This document shows, in pieces, positions 53,535-63,087 of a DNA stretch of 64,000 nt (the first letter of the stretch is position 1; every line of letters starts with the position of its first letter). The translations under genes were made by a program, and so were the position numbers. Origin of the DNA: JAUZOB01 sp963692465. Lineage in GTDB: Bacteria; Bacteroidota; Bacteroidia; Bacteroidales; Prolixibacteraceae. The notes beneath the pieces are model-generated. The model had not been told where the DNA came from. It saw only the letters and a list, made by a program, of their open reading frames with translations, and did not search any database. The stretch is from assembly GCA_963692465.1 (NCBI GenBank), contig OY829943.1:62001-126000 (forward strand). Direction: 5' to 3'.

Positions 53535-55145
53535 ATGAAACAGTTAAAAAAAATAGCGATATATACGGTTGGCGTATTTCTGCTGCTTAACACGGCCTGC
53601 ACCAACGATTTTCAGCAGATCAATACGAACCCATCGGTACCCAACAGTACAACTGTTGCACCGCTTATCAATGGAATTGAGAGCACTCTTTTCCTACGCT
53701 ATAACGAACAATCTTCACTTCATAATGACTGGTACTACCCAGCCACCCAATTAGCTGGTGAAACAGCAATGTCCGGCTACCTAATGGTAGGTGGGGTGAA
53801 TGACATCTGGAATGATTATTATCAAACGTTGCAAAACATGAATCAGGTTCAGGATCTGATCAATGCTGCCGCAGATAAAGAATCCTATAATAACATTCAG
53901 GCTGTTCTCTATACATTAAAGGCTTATAAAACCTTCCGAATGACCGATCAATTCGGTGATATGCCTTATTCTAAAGCAGGTATTTCCTATAGCGGAAATA
54001 CTTCAGGAAACCACCCGGTATACGACAAACAACAGGATATTTATAATTCACTGTTGACTGACCTAAGCTGGGCCGTAGCAAATATTAAGACATCCGGTAC
54101 TACAGCAAAAGGGAATGCCTATGCATCTTTAGGGGCGTATGATCCCCTCTTTGGTAGTGATATGACAAAGTGGAAAAAATTTGCCGCTTCATTGCTTCTT
54201 AGGTATTCGATGCAGATTGTAGAAAAAGATGCTACTACTGCTGCAAAATATGCAACAATCGCACTTACAGCCAACTCTTTTATCGATGATGGCGCTGATG
54301 TATGCTTGTGGCCAGCCAAACTTGGCGGTTACGACATTCTAAGCAGAATCTGGTCTTTCGGTAGCGGTGGAACAGGATATGTCAGAATCAGCTCTACTTT
54401 CTGGAACATGGTAGCCGACGGAACCAATGATGCAGACATCTTTGATCCGAGAGCTTTAGTTTTTGCTGAGAAAAATGCTGCCGGACAATGGGCTCCTTAC
54501 ACCATTGGCAGTAACGTATCGGATAAAGTTAATCCGTATGATTATACGATGACTGCAGGGTCCCCGCAAAACATGCATGGTTGCCTGTTTTCTCCGATCA
54601 ACTATTGGTTGGTCCGCGACGAACACTATGTTCCGGAAATCCTTATGACTGCTGCTGAAACCCATTTTTTGAAAGCTGAAGCTTACTTAAGGGGAATTGG
54701 AGTAACAGCCAGTGCTGCTTCTGCTCAGACCGAATATCAGGCTGGCATCACTGCTTCCGTGAAATTCTGGTACAGTATCGCACAAGGCACCAATACAACC
54801 GAATCTCCATGGACTACGGTACAACCATTATCCTACACATCGACACAATTAGCCACATTACTGGCTCATCCGAAAGTTGCTTTCACAGCTGATGCTACAG
54901 GCAACCTGAAGAAAATCTATGCACAGGAATGGTTGGACAATTTCAGACAACCATGGTTGGCATTTAACCTTAAAAGAAGAACCGGTTTGACTCCTGTCGA
55001 TCCGAACAGCACTCCGGTTACTACTTTGAACCGCCTTACTTATCCTCAGGATGAAGCTACGAACAATACAGCCAATTACAATGCGGCTCTTAGTTCAATT
55101 GGCGGAACAAACAACACGACTGCCAAAATGTGGTGGATGAAATAA
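53535..55145 (+). CDS. SusD/RagB-like lipoprotein (SusD-like_2 type)
   Basis: A 536-residue surface lipoprotein with LLNTAC (Cys22) followed by TNDFQQINTNPSVPNSTTVAPLINGIESTLF, the opening typical of the SusD-like_2 family. An LKAEAYLRG TPR-like segment lies near residue 380, and the C-terminal block QEWLDNFRQPWLAFNLKRRTGL is present. It begins 42 bp after SusC and ends before a terminator. No glycoside hydrolase follows, so the transported ligand may be a peptide or glycan processed elsewhere. Confidence 0.93.
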   Translation: MKQLKKIAIYTVGVFLLLNTACTNDFQQINTNPSVPNSTTVAPLINGIESTLFLRYNEQSSLHNDWYYPATQLAGETAMSGYLMVGGVNDIWNDYYQTLQNMNQVQDLINAAADKESYNNIQAVLYTLKAYKTFRMTDQFGDMPYSKAGISYSGNTSGNHPVYDKQQDIYNSLLTDLSWAVANIKTSGTTAKGNAYASLGAYDPLFGSDMTKWKKFAASLLLRYSMQIVEKDATTAAKYATIALTANSFIDDGADVCLWPAKLGGYDILSRIWSFGSGGTGYVRISSTFWNMVADGTNDADIFDPRALVFAEKNAAGQWAPYTIGSNVSDKVNPYDYTMTAGSPQNMHGCLFSPINYWLVRDEHYVPEILMTAAETHFLKAEAYLRGIGVTASAASAQTEYQAGITASVKFWYSIAQGTNTTESPWTTVQPLSYTSTQLATLLAHPKVAFTADATGNLKKIYAQEWLDNFRQPWLAFNLKRRTGLTPVDPNSTPVTTLNRLTYPQDEATNNTANYNAALSSIGGTNNTTAKMWWMK

Positions 55146-55168
55146 TTCTTATCTGAAGTCTTATCTTG

Positions 55169-55200
55169 AAAAGGTATCCGGAAACGGGTACCTTTTCTTA
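55169..55200 (+). terminator. Terminator of the second SusC-SusD operon
   Basis: AAAAGGTATCCG and CGGGTACCTTTT pair (one wobble) around a GAAA tetraloop and run into TTTTCTTATTT. Confidence 0.88.
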
Positions 55201-55227
55201 TTTAATGAAAAGCTGTTTTTGGTATCC

Positions 55228-55923
55228 TTATCCCCTCCGGCTAATCTCTGAAAGCATTTCCCGGTTCTTTATAAGTATATTTTTTTCACGAAGAACGATG
55301 AGCTCGTCTTTCTCAAAAGTTTTAAGAAGTTTCACGGTGCTTTCGGTCGATAGTCCTGCAAATTCGGCAATGTCTCTTCTTGACAAATATTGAAATACAT
55401 TCTCTGTCTTAAAAGTATCAGAACTGAGATATAATAACGCATCGGCCAGTCGCCCGTTCATCTGCTTATACATCATATTCCGTATAATCTGGTACAGATT
55501 GGTGTCTTGCTGACTGTAACGCCGAATAATTTGAAATGCAAACTCTCCGTTATGTTTGATGACCGACTCGATAGCATCTTTCTCAATTAAAAAGGCCGTG
55601 GTATCCTTCACCGCTACCGATGAACAATAAAAAGTTCCTTTATCAAAGACCACCGGCAGTCCGATGAATTCTCCTGACAGTAACAAACGGATATTAAAGT
55701 TATGAGTGGCATCTCCTTCTACATATTGTTTGACTAAGCCATCCACAATAAAAAGAATATAAGAGGCGAAAGCTCCTTGTTTCGTCAGGTTCTCTCCCTT
55801 TCTGAACAGTACCGTTGTCTTCTTCCGCTTAATCAGTTCTTTTTCCTCCACCGACATTTTCTGAAAACACGGGGCTTGTATCTCACAGATATATTCCCGG
55901 TCAGTCTCCTTGATTGTTTCCAT
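55228..55923 (-). CDS. Crp/Fnr family transcriptional regulator
   Basis: A 231-residue regulator with a cNMP-binding-like N-terminal domain (about 25-140, FRKGENLTKQGAFASYILFIVDGLVKQY) and a C-terminal winged helix. The winged helix carries QYLSRRDIAEFAGLSTESTVKLLKTFEKDELI. The N-terminal Cys pattern needed for an Fnr iron-sulfur cluster is absent, so the effector is not oxygen via a cluster. It is divergent from a thioredoxin-like gene with about 155 bp between, a likely target. Confidence 0.93.
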   Translation of the reverse strand: METIKETDREYICEIQAPCFQKMSVEEKELIKRKKTTVLFRKGENLTKQGAFASYILFIVDGLVKQYVEGDATHNFNIRLLLSGEFIGLPVVFDKGTFYCSSVAVKDTTAFLIEKDAIESVIKHNGEFAFQIIRRYSQQDTNLYQIIRNMMYKQMNGRLADALLYLSSDTFKTENVFQYLSRRDIAEFAGLSTESTVKLLKTFEKDELIVLREKNILIKNREMLSEISRRG

Positions 55924-56040
55924 CCTTTGTTTTTTGTCTTTTACAAATTTAGAACTAAATCAATAAAAAAGTTGAGTAACCTCAATTAATCGGTTATCGG
56001 CTCTACCTCACATTCCCTTTCATCAGAACTTCCATTCTTC

Positions 56041-56048
56041 TATTTTTG
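56041..56048 (+). promoter_or_regulatory. -7 element of the thioredoxin gene
   Basis: TATTTTTG matches TAnnTTTG exactly and lies 31 bp before the chosen ATG. It overlaps the alternative TTG start at 56046, which argues against that start. The -33 box is weak. Confidence 0.5.
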
Positions 56049-56078
56049 TTATGTAGTCAAACATTAAAAACAAATGCG

Positions 56079-56489
56079 ATGAACAAACTTGCAATCATTC
56101 TTTTAATCGTGGCCATAGGTGTTCTGGCTTTTCGTTTTATAAATAAACCCACCTCACATAAAAATTCAAGTAATATGAAAGTCATAACCTTAACGACTGA
56201 CAACTTTCAGTCAGAAACAAAAAATGGAATCACCGTGGTCGATTTCTGGGCTTCATGGTGTATGCCTTGTCGTATGATGGGACCTGTAATCGAAAAATTT
56301 GCGGACAGTAGTGACGAATCGGTTCACGTAGGGAAAGTGAACGTTGATGAGAATCCAGCTATTGCTCAGGAATTCGCCGTAAGAAGTATCCCAACGATCA
56401 TCTTCTTTAAAGATGGCAAAGAGGCCGCACGAAGTGTCGGACTAACCTCTAAAGAATCACTTCAAAAAACTGTCGACTCTTTAAAGTAA
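56079..56489 (+). CDS. Membrane-anchored thioredoxin-like protein
   Basis: A 136-residue protein. An N-terminal hydrophobic segment (about 4-20) without a clear cleavage site anchors it in the inner membrane or acts as a signal. The thioredoxin domain (about 34-136) has VVDFWASWCMPCRMMGPV with Cys61-Met-Pro-Cys64 and the cis-proline loop RSIPTIIFF. The active site is CMPC instead of the usual CGPC, which should change its redox potential. It is probably a periplasm-facing reductant. The divergent Crp-type gene may control it. Confidence 0.9.
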   Translation: MNKLAIILLIVAIGVLAFRFINKPTSHKNSSNMKVITLTTDNFQSETKNGITVVDFWASWCMPCRMMGPVIEKFADSSDESVHVGKVNVDENPAIAQEFAVRSIPTIIFFKDGKEAARSVGLTSKESLQKTVDSLK

Positions 56490-56498
56490 CAAATACCA

Positions 56499-56540
56499 AG
56501 CCGGAATAAACTGTTGATTAGTTGTTCCGGCTCTTTTATT
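56499..56540 (+). terminator. Terminator of the thioredoxin gene
   Basis: AGCCGGAA and TTCCGGCT pair across an 18-base loop, followed by CTTTTATTTT. It starts 10 bp past the stop. Confidence 0.75.
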
Positions 56541-56685
56541 TTCAGTCCTTTTCTCCTCCGTTATCAGGAATATCTTATTATTATTTTCACGATATATATT
56601 TTTATCTCTATTGTTTTCTCCATCTGAATGAAAACATTACAACGATTATTTTATACCTTTAGCTGTTTTTAATTCAAAATTAAAC

Positions 56686-56880
56686 ATGGAAACTTATAGG
56701 GATGAAACAATTTTCAGGATTCAGACAGAACTGAAATACGAAAAACTGAAAAATGAAGAGTTAAACAGAGAGCTCGAAGAGCTCAGAGAAAAAAGTAAGA
56801 ATTCTGATGGAATTCAGACTCAGCTCAATCAGTTACTACAGGAAAATGCCCGGCTTAAAAAATTAGCAGGAGAAAAATAA
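56686..56880 (+). CDS. Small coiled-coil protein
   Basis: A 64-residue protein, almost entirely one charged helix with a heptad pattern (KYEKLKNEELNRELEELREK, then LNQLLQENARLKKL). No family is recognised. A near-consensus -7 element (TACCTTTAG) lies upstream, and the gene is separate from both neighbours, supporting real expression. It may be a structural or adaptor peptide. Confidence 0.6.
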   Translation: METYRDETIFRIQTELKYEKLKNEELNRELEELREKSKNSDGIQTQLNQLLQENARLKKLAGEK

Positions 56881-56999
56881 TTAATCCTTCCTCAGGCGAT
56901 CCCCGCTTAAGTATTTTTGAATATTGAGGTGTCTGTTCCTCTTTCAATTCCTTAAATATTACGTAAATTTACCGTTCGATAACGGAGGATTGAAGAGCA

Positions 57000-59183
57000 A
57001 TGGAATTTGATAATCTGGACATAAAACGTGCTTACGATTTTATTCAATATACTAATCGTAATCTATTCTTAACAGGCAAAGCCGGCACCGGAAAAACAAC
57101 CTTTCTGCACCGAATTAAAAAAGAAGCGCTCAAACGAATGATTGTAGTCGCACCCACCGGTGTTGCTGCAATTAATGCCGGAGGTGTAACCATCCACTCT
57201 TTTTTTCAGATGCCTTTCGGTCCGATTATCCCTTCGCGAACCCTTAATCCTTTCAGTCATTCACAGCCTTATCCGGGCTCCGGTCAGTCGGCCTCTGCTA
57301 CTTCTCAGGATAAAGTCTTTTCCCATAAGATGAACAAGAGTAAGATCGACATCATCCGGTCGCTCGAATTACTGATTATTGACGAGATCAGCATGGTGCG
57401 GGCCGATTTACTCGACGGCATTGATGAAGTTCTTCGTCTTTATCGCAAAGACGACCGTCCGTTCGGAGGAGTCCAGCTTTTGATGATCGGCGACCTGCAA
57501 CAGCTGGCCCCGGTAGTCAAAGAGGATGAACGTCAGATTCTCGAACCCTATTATGATTCGCTTTATTTCTTCGGAAGCCGGGCCTTGCAAAAAACGGGGG
57601 CACTAACGATTGAGCTTCGGCATGTGTACAGGCAGAACGACGAAGCATTTATCCGTATTCTCAATGAGGTTCGCGAGAATAAGCTGTCGCCTGCATCGGA
57701 ACTGGAACTGAACAAACGATATCTTCCCCACTTCAATGCAACGGACTATGACGGATATATCACGCTCACCACACACAACTATCTGGCCCGGGAAATCAAT
57801 GAACAGCAACTCCTCCGAATCAAAGGCAAAGCTCATTCCTTTACAGCCGAAATAGACCGCACTTTTCCCGAATATTCCTATCCGACCGATCTGATTCTTT
57901 CACTCAAGACCGGAGCTCAGGTGATGTTTGTGAAAAACGACAGCGCCCCGGACAAACGATATTATAACGGAAAAATCGGAACCGTCGAGTCCTTCGAGGA
58001 CAACCAGATCTTCGTTCGTTGCGAAGGAGACCCGGAACCAATTGCTGTCGAAAAGGAATTATGGGATAATGTCAGCTATACGCTCAATAAAGAAACGAAA
58101 GAAATAGAGGAAAATGTAGCCGGAACATTCACTCAATATCCACTGCGACTGGCATGGGCTATCACGATCCATAAGAGTCAGGGATTGACATTCGAAAAGG
58201 CTATCATCGACGCCCGTGCAGCTTTCGCACACGGACAGACCTATGTGGCACTGAGCCGTTGTAAATCAATCGAAGGCCTTGTTCTTAGTTCTCCGATCTC
58301 TTCACGAAGCATCATCTGCGACGAACGAATCAATAAATTCACGCACGATACTGAACGGAAACAACCGGATGAGACCATACTCGAACAATCCAAACAGGAA
58401 TATCAACTTGCTTTGCTCAGTGAATTGTTCAACTATGCCCCAGTCCTCAGTCTGCTTTATCGTTGCCGAAAAATATTATCCGACAATGCCTCTTCTGTTC
58501 AGGGAAACCTTCTGTTGGTTGTAAAAGATTTGATCACCGAACACCTTCTGTCGCTCAACAAAGTCTCCGCCACCTTCATCCGGCAGATAAAAAGTTGTCT
58601 GGATTCGAATAATCAGATAGAGACGAATCTTCCGCTTCAGGATCGAATTAAGAAGGCCTGCCTTTATTTTTATCAGGAGAACGAGCAACAAATCCTTGCC
58701 CCTCTCGCCAACAGTACATTCGTTACCGACAACCAGGGAGTTCAAAAACCAGTTGATGAACTCCTGCTGGAGACCGACCATACCATTCTCATCATGCAGG
58801 ATTGTCTGAAAGCTTGCCAGAACGGCTTTGTCATTCGTGATTATCTGCAAGCAAGGGCAAAAGCACTTCTTCAGAAAAGAACGAATAAAAAGAAAACGCT
58901 GGCAGCCAAAGACTTCGAAGTAGTTCACCCGGATCTGTTAAAGCATCTGATGGAATGGCGCAAAGAACGTGCTGAAGCAGACAACAACAACCGTCCGATT
59001 TATTTCATCGCCTCACAGAAACTCCTCATCGAAATTGCTAATTGCATGCCCTGTACTGAAAAAGAACTGAAGGCCATTAAAGGGATGGGGCCGGCTAAAA
59101 TGGAGAAATACGGTCACGACCTTTTAACCCTCGTGGCCAAATATTGCGATCAAAAAGGATTTACCCTTATGAAAGAGTCATAA
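57000..59183 (+). CDS. Pif1-like AAA helicase with C-terminal HRDC domain
   Basis: A 727-residue SF1 DNA helicase. Walker A is GKAGTGKTTF (residues 26-35) and Walker B LLIIDEISM (124-132, Asp128-Glu129). Motif III is GDLQQLAPVV, and later motifs include ELRHVYRQ and the C-terminal AITIHKSQGLTFEKAIID with YVALSRC. A Lys-rich, helical part follows. Residues about 645-720 form an HRDC domain (LMEWRKERAEADNNNRPIYFIASQKLL...LKAIKGMGPAKMEKYG) that helps nucleic-acid binding. It probably unwinds DNA during replication or recombination. A GGAGG lies 10-15 bp before the ATG. Confidence 0.92.
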   Translation: MEFDNLDIKRAYDFIQYTNRNLFLTGKAGTGKTTFLHRIKKEALKRMIVVAPTGVAAINAGGVTIHSFFQMPFGPIIPSRTLNPFSHSQPYPGSGQSASATSQDKVFSHKMNKSKIDIIRSLELLIIDEISMVRADLLDGIDEVLRLYRKDDRPFGGVQLLMIGDLQQLAPVVKEDERQILEPYYDSLYFFGSRALQKTGALTIELRHVYRQNDEAFIRILNEVRENKLSPASELELNKRYLPHFNATDYDGYITLTTHNYLAREINEQQLLRIKGKAHSFTAEIDRTFPEYSYPTDLILSLKTGAQVMFVKNDSAPDKRYYNGKIGTVESFEDNQIFVRCEGDPEPIAVEKELWDNVSYTLNKETKEIEENVAGTFTQYPLRLAWAITIHKSQGLTFEKAIIDARAAFAHGQTYVALSRCKSIEGLVLSSPISSRSIICDERINKFTHDTERKQPDETILEQSKQEYQLALLSELFNYAPVLSLLYRCRKILSDNASSVQGNLLLVVKDLITEHLLSLNKVSATFIRQIKSCLDSNNQIETNLPLQDRIKKACLYFYQENEQQILAPLANSTFVTDNQGVQKPVDELLLETDHTILIMQDCLKACQNGFVIRDYLQARAKALLQKRTNKKKTLAAKDFEVVHPDLLKHLMEWRKERAEADNNNRPIYFIASQKLLIEIANCMPCTEKELKAIKGMGPAKMEKYGHDLLTLVAKYCDQKGFTLMKES

Positions 59184-59281
59184 TTGTTGCCAAAATCCAA
59201 ATGAAAAGTTAAAGTTGGGACTTTTCTCCGGTAATGCGTTAAACCTCCCGGACTTTTGGGAATCTATACAATAAATCATCT

Positions 59282-59289
59282 TATCTTTG
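59282..59289 (+). promoter_or_regulatory. -7 element of the GH130 gene
   Basis: TATCTTTG matches TAnnTTTG and lies 60 bp before the ATG. A TTTG at 59255-59258 is slightly too far upstream (23 bp) to be an ideal -33 box. Confidence 0.45.
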
Positions 59290-59348
59290 AGTTGAATTCA
59301 GGATAAAGGCGTCAAAGATTAACGTCCGGGTGGTAAAAAACATAAATT

Positions 59349-60509
59349 ATGGGAAAAAGCGTTAGGTTTCGGCAATTTCGAACAATTGCTCTGGCAATAT
59401 TCATTTTTTCAGTTCTTTCAAACACGGTTAGTGCACAGACAACTAAAGAAATTGCGCTTCCCGAATGGGCTATCGGGCCTTTTACCCGGTCTGATTCGAC
59501 CAATCCTATTATTTCTCCCAGCTATCGGTCATGGTTTAACTGTCCGATCAAAAAACAAATCATCACCTGGAAATCAGACAACGTATTCAATCCGGCAGCA
59601 GTGGTCAGGAGAGGAAAAGTCTGCGTTCTTTTCCGTGCGGAGGATAACTCTGGTAGCGGAATCGGTCACCATACCTCTCGTATCGGTCTGGCCCGAAGCG
59701 AAGACGGACTTCGGGTGAAAGAAGAACTACATCCGGTGTTGTCACCCGACCTTGACAATCAGAAAATATATGAATGGCCCGGAGGATGCGAAGATCCACG
59801 TGTGGCCGTGACAGAAGACGGACTTTACGTGATGATGTACACCCAGTGGGATCAGAAAACTCCTCGTCTGGCTGTCGCAACATCCAAAGATTTGGTTAAG
59901 TGGATTAAATACGGTTCGGTTTTCAGTAAAGCTTTCGATGGTAAATTTCTGAATACCTCCACCAAGTCCGCCTCCATAGTAACCAGCCTCAATGATAAGA
60001 AACTCATCATCACTCCGGTAAACGGGAAATATTTCATGTACTGGGGCGAAGAAAATGTCTATGGGGCCACCTCCGACGACCTGATTAACTGGGACCCGAT
60101 ACTTGACGCCAATGGCAATCCGAAGCCGTTGATCTCTCCCCGGAAAGGTTACTTCGATAGTCAGCTTACGGAATGTGGGCCCCCTGCCCTTTTAACAGAT
60201 AAAGGTATCTTACTGCTCTATAACGGCAAGAATGCTGCAGGTGCAGAGGGCGACTCTCTTTACTCTCCCAATTCTTACTGCGCGGGACAGGTCTTGTTTG
60301 ATAAAAATGATCCGACCCGCGTATTAAGCCGACTTGATCATCCATTTTTCTATCCGCAGGAATCTTATGAAACAAACGGACAATATACCAATGGAACGGT
60401 CTTCGTCGAAGGATTAGTTTATTTCAAAGAGAAATGGTTCCTTTATTATGGCTGTGCTGACTCACATGTTGCCGTGGCAGTCTTTGATCCGAATCCTCCT
60501 AAAAAATAA
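59349..60509 (+). CDS. GH130 family glycosidase or phosphorylase, secreted
   Basis: A 386-residue five-bladed propeller enzyme of GH130, acting on beta-mannosides by hydrolysis or phosphorolysis. A signal peptide ends SAQ (residue 30). The family motif GGCEDPRV is at 145-152, with Asp149 as the catalytic residue. NVFNPAAVVRRGKVCVLFRAED precedes it, and CGPPALLTDKGILLLYNG and YYGCADSHVAVA close the blades. The export signal favours a hydrolase (beta-1,2-mannosidase type), because phosphorolysis normally occurs in the cytoplasm. No SusC/D pair is adjacent. Confidence 0.9.
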   Translation: MGKSVRFRQFRTIALAIFIFSVLSNTVSAQTTKEIALPEWAIGPFTRSDSTNPIISPSYRSWFNCPIKKQIITWKSDNVFNPAAVVRRGKVCVLFRAEDNSGSGIGHHTSRIGLARSEDGLRVKEELHPVLSPDLDNQKIYEWPGGCEDPRVAVTEDGLYVMMYTQWDQKTPRLAVATSKDLVKWIKYGSVFSKAFDGKFLNTSTKSASIVTSLNDKKLIITPVNGKYFMYWGEENVYGATSDDLINWDPILDANGNPKPLISPRKGYFDSQLTECGPPALLTDKGILLLYNGKNAAGAEGDSLYSPNSYCAGQVLFDKNDPTRVLSRLDHPFFYPQESYETNGQYTNGTVFVEGLVYFKEKWFLYYGCADSHVAVAVFDPNPPKK

Positions 60510-60722
60510 GCTCACAGCATCATTGCATGCCATGATGCAGGATGATCTTCTTTTGTTTTATTTTCTGCCAAAAATATTGTCGTGGTTAAGATGGATGTAC
60601 GGAACTTTTCGGATGTCCATCTGTTATAGTATTACGATGAATGACAAGACAGTCAATGTTTCTTGTTCTGCCTCTGTTTAAGGCACTAAATGCAGTGAAT
60701 AAACAATAATAAGATCATTGAG

Positions 60723-61439
60723 ATGGAAAATACAATCCTTCACCGGGCAGAGACCCGCGGTCATGAAAATCACGGGTGGCTTGACAGCTATCATACATTT
60801 AGCTTTGCGAATTATTACGATCCGGAACGAATTCATTTCGGCTTGTTGCGGGTATTAAATGATGATACGATAGAAGCCGGAATGGGATTCGGTACTCATC
60901 CGCACGATAATATGGAAATAATCTCAATTCCATTAGTAGGTGACCTGGAACATAAAGACAGTATGGGAAATGTCGCGGTCATTAAACACGGAGATGTACA
61001 GGTGATGAGTGCAGGCACAGGTATTACCCACAGCGAATACAACAAGAACAAAAATCAAATAGGAAAATTTTTACAAATATGGGTTTTCCCGAATAAGAAA
61101 AATGTAAAACCCCGCTACGACCAGATCACCTTAAACATTGCCGACCGGCATAATAAATTACAGCAAATTGTTTCTCCAAATGCAGACGATGCCGGAGTTT
61201 GGATTCATCAGGACGCCTGGCTCCACCTCGGAACATTTGATAAGAATTTTTTGACCGAATATAAAATCAAAAAAAGCGGAAACGGAGTTTATGCCTTTAT
61301 TATAACGGGAAATGTAACGATTGATGGAAACGAGTTGAATGAAAGAGATGGTCTAGGAATCTGGAATACCGATACGATTTCGATTAAAGCCAATTCACAG
61401 GATGCAGTAGTCCTGCTGATTGATGTTCCAATAGCCTGA
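60723..61439 (+). CDS. Pirin family protein
   Basis: A 238-residue bicupin. The N-terminal cupin has all metal ligands of pirins: His59 and His61 in GTHPHDNMEI, His103 and Glu105 in GTGITHSEYN. The sequence RGHENHGWLDSYHTFSFANYYDPE at the start is the pirin signature. Family members bind iron and some have quercetinase activity or act as redox-linked regulators; which applies here is unknown. It is a single gene with 213 bp upstream that I judge non-coding. Confidence 0.94.
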   Translation: MENTILHRAETRGHENHGWLDSYHTFSFANYYDPERIHFGLLRVLNDDTIEAGMGFGTHPHDNMEIISIPLVGDLEHKDSMGNVAVIKHGDVQVMSAGTGITHSEYNKNKNQIGKFLQIWVFPNKKNVKPRYDQITLNIADRHNKLQQIVSPNADDAGVWIHQDAWLHLGTFDKNFLTEYKIKKSGNGVYAFIITGNVTIDGNELNERDGLGIWNTDTISIKANSQDAVVLLIDVPIA

Positions 61440-61540
61440 TCGCGCAGTTTTACCACAAATAATTATTCTCTTTAGTTCATTGAACGTATTTGTTTTTTTC
61501 GTATTTTAGAATATCTAAACGACGAAAAAAAACAGAACTC

Positions 61541-61876
61541 ATGGCTACAAAACGAATACGTTCATTTAATGACTTCAAGACCGAACTTGAAAAAAATGAA
61601 GACTTACAGGATCAATTCCGCAAAGATCCGGTTAAAGCTGTACAACGCATTGAACAACAAAGTCCGCTTTCTTCTGATAAATGGATTTACCGGATCGTGG
61701 TCCTTGCTTTAGGCGTAACCATTGTCTCTATCATTGTCGGCGTACTTATTCTCATTGGTACCGGTAAGATATCGGATGACAAAAGTGTCCCAACCATTCT
61801 GACGGCTATCGGCTCTGCTGCGATTGGTGCACTTGCCGGATTATTGGCCCCCACACCATCAAACAAACAATCATAA
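61541..61876 (+). CDS. Small membrane protein of unknown function
   Basis: A 111-residue protein. The frame could open at a TTG at 61490, but the ATG at 61541 starts a natural protein (MATKRIRSFNDFKTELEKN). A soluble N-terminus with FRKDPVKAVQRIE is followed by two transmembrane helices (about 48-73 and 82-102). It overlaps the next gene by one base (TAATG), so the two are coupled. I recognise no family. Confidence 0.72.
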   Translation: MATKRIRSFNDFKTELEKNEDLQDQFRKDPVKAVQRIEQQSPLSSDKWIYRIVVLALGVTIVSIIVGVLILIGTGKISDDKSVPTILTAIGSAAIGALAGLLAPTPSNKQS

Positions 61877-62130
61877 TGACCTGTGAACAACTGGAGAAAG
61901 TTATGATCTATCAGCTAAAGAATATAGGAAAATCTGATAGTGAAATAAATATCGACACCGTTCTCAATACGGTATTGAGCGACACCGACGGTTACGGACC
62001 TTCTTCTTCGAAAAATATATTTGAAGCCTCCATCCTCTGGACTATTAAGCAAAGCGGAACAGAGCAAAAATCATGGCCGGATGATTGGTTAAATCTTAGT
62101 GTGAAAAAGCTCGCCACCCAATTGATTTAA
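61876..62130 (+). CDS. Hypothetical 84-residue protein
   Basis: A small soluble helical protein (MTCEQLEKVMIYQLKN...SWPDDWLNLSVKKLATQLI) with no recognised family. Its ATG shares a base with the stop of the membrane-protein gene, and it ends 7 bp before the next gene. This is clear evidence of a three-gene operon with 61541-61876 and 62138-63007. Confidence 0.65.
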   Translation: MTCEQLEKVMIYQLKNIGKSDSEINIDTVLNTVLSDTDGYGPSSSKNIFEASILWTIKQSGTEQKSWPDDWLNLSVKKLATQLI

Positions 62131-62137
62131 ATAAGCT

Positions 62138-63007
62138 ATGACTTTTCCCCGTTTCTTCATTCTATGGACTCTCTGCCTACTGCTTCAACTTCCGGTTCAG
62201 CTTAAAGCGCAGGATAATAAAAAATCAACTGAGATTTCACTGGGAACCATAAAGACTGACCTTAAACAGAATGCGTTGAGTTTGAGCTTTGCTTTCTCTC
62301 GCTCAGTTACGAATTTGATCAATGACCGGAACTATCTCTTTGCCGGAGAGAACTCTTTGTTCATGATAACACCGGACATCAGCGTACAAACCGGAAACAG
62401 TGATGCATTTTCGTCTATCTCGGCCAAGATTACCGGACTGGTTATGCTTTTCGATACGGCTCATGTGGAGGGGATCGTCACGCCAAAAACAACTAATTTT
62501 TTTAATACATTTCCGCTGTCGGCCGGCATAGAAACCAATAACCGGTTTAATATCGTTAACGGAATCATCGAAGCAGGTTGGGTTCCATGGTATCAAGTTC
62601 CCAAAGTAAAACTTCCGAAACTTCTGAAGTGCACCAAATTTGGAATATTTTTTCAGAGTGGGTACAAATTTTCAATTGACACAACCGGAAATTCAACAAA
62701 AGGCGGTCAGGTTGACAAAAGCAGCGAACAAGTACACTCTTTTATTCTCCGTACCAAAGGAAGTTTGGGATTCGACTCTGGTTCACTACTAAAAATCAGT
62801 GAATTATCAATTGGAGTAGTAGCTAATGCTGATGGTTGGTACGACTTCCGGAATACCAAAACTTATTACCAGTTGAACGGAAAGATTCGATTTTACCTTA
62901 CTCCCAAACAAGACAAGTATTTCAATATCTGCTGGCAAAAAGGATCGGGGGCTCCCAACTTTAATACGGGGACCCAATACGGCATGAGTTTAGCCTTCTG
63001 TATATAG
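62138..63007 (+). CDS. Exported beta-rich protein of unknown function
   Basis: A 289-residue protein with a signal peptide ending LKAQ (residue 25). The mature part is made of alternating strands with aromatic ends (LFAGENSLFMITPDISVQTGNSD, YYQLNGKIRFYLTP). The last residues, TGTQYGMSLAFCI, resemble an outer-membrane barrel terminus. It is probably a small barrel or a periplasmic beta protein. It is third in the tight operon and lies 80 bp before a TonB receptor gene. Confidence 0.7.
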   Translation: MTFPRFFILWTLCLLLQLPVQLKAQDNKKSTEISLGTIKTDLKQNALSLSFAFSRSVTNLINDRNYLFAGENSLFMITPDISVQTGNSDAFSSISAKITGLVMLFDTAHVEGIVTPKTTNFFNTFPLSAGIETNNRFNIVNGIIEAGWVPWYQVPKVKLPKLLKCTKFGIFFQSGYKFSIDTTGNSTKGGQVDKSSEQVHSFILRTKGSLGFDSGSLLKISELSIGVVANADGWYDFRNTKTYYQLNGKIRFYLTPKQDKYFNICWQKGSGAPNFNTGTQYGMSLAFCI

Positions 63008-63087
63008 TTCAGTTCTTCGAAACAAAATAATTGGATTATTGTTGTTATTCATAAAGCGGTACAATATCAACTCCAAACAAATTGTTT

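Noticed and set aside
56046..56078. TTG start giving an 11-residue longer thioredoxin
   Set aside because: The TTG falls inside an exact TAnnTTTG promoter element, so it would not be transcribed in full.
60448..60681. 77-codon plus-strand frame between GH130 and pirin genes
   Set aside because: It begins inside the GH130 gene in another frame and has no recognisable content.
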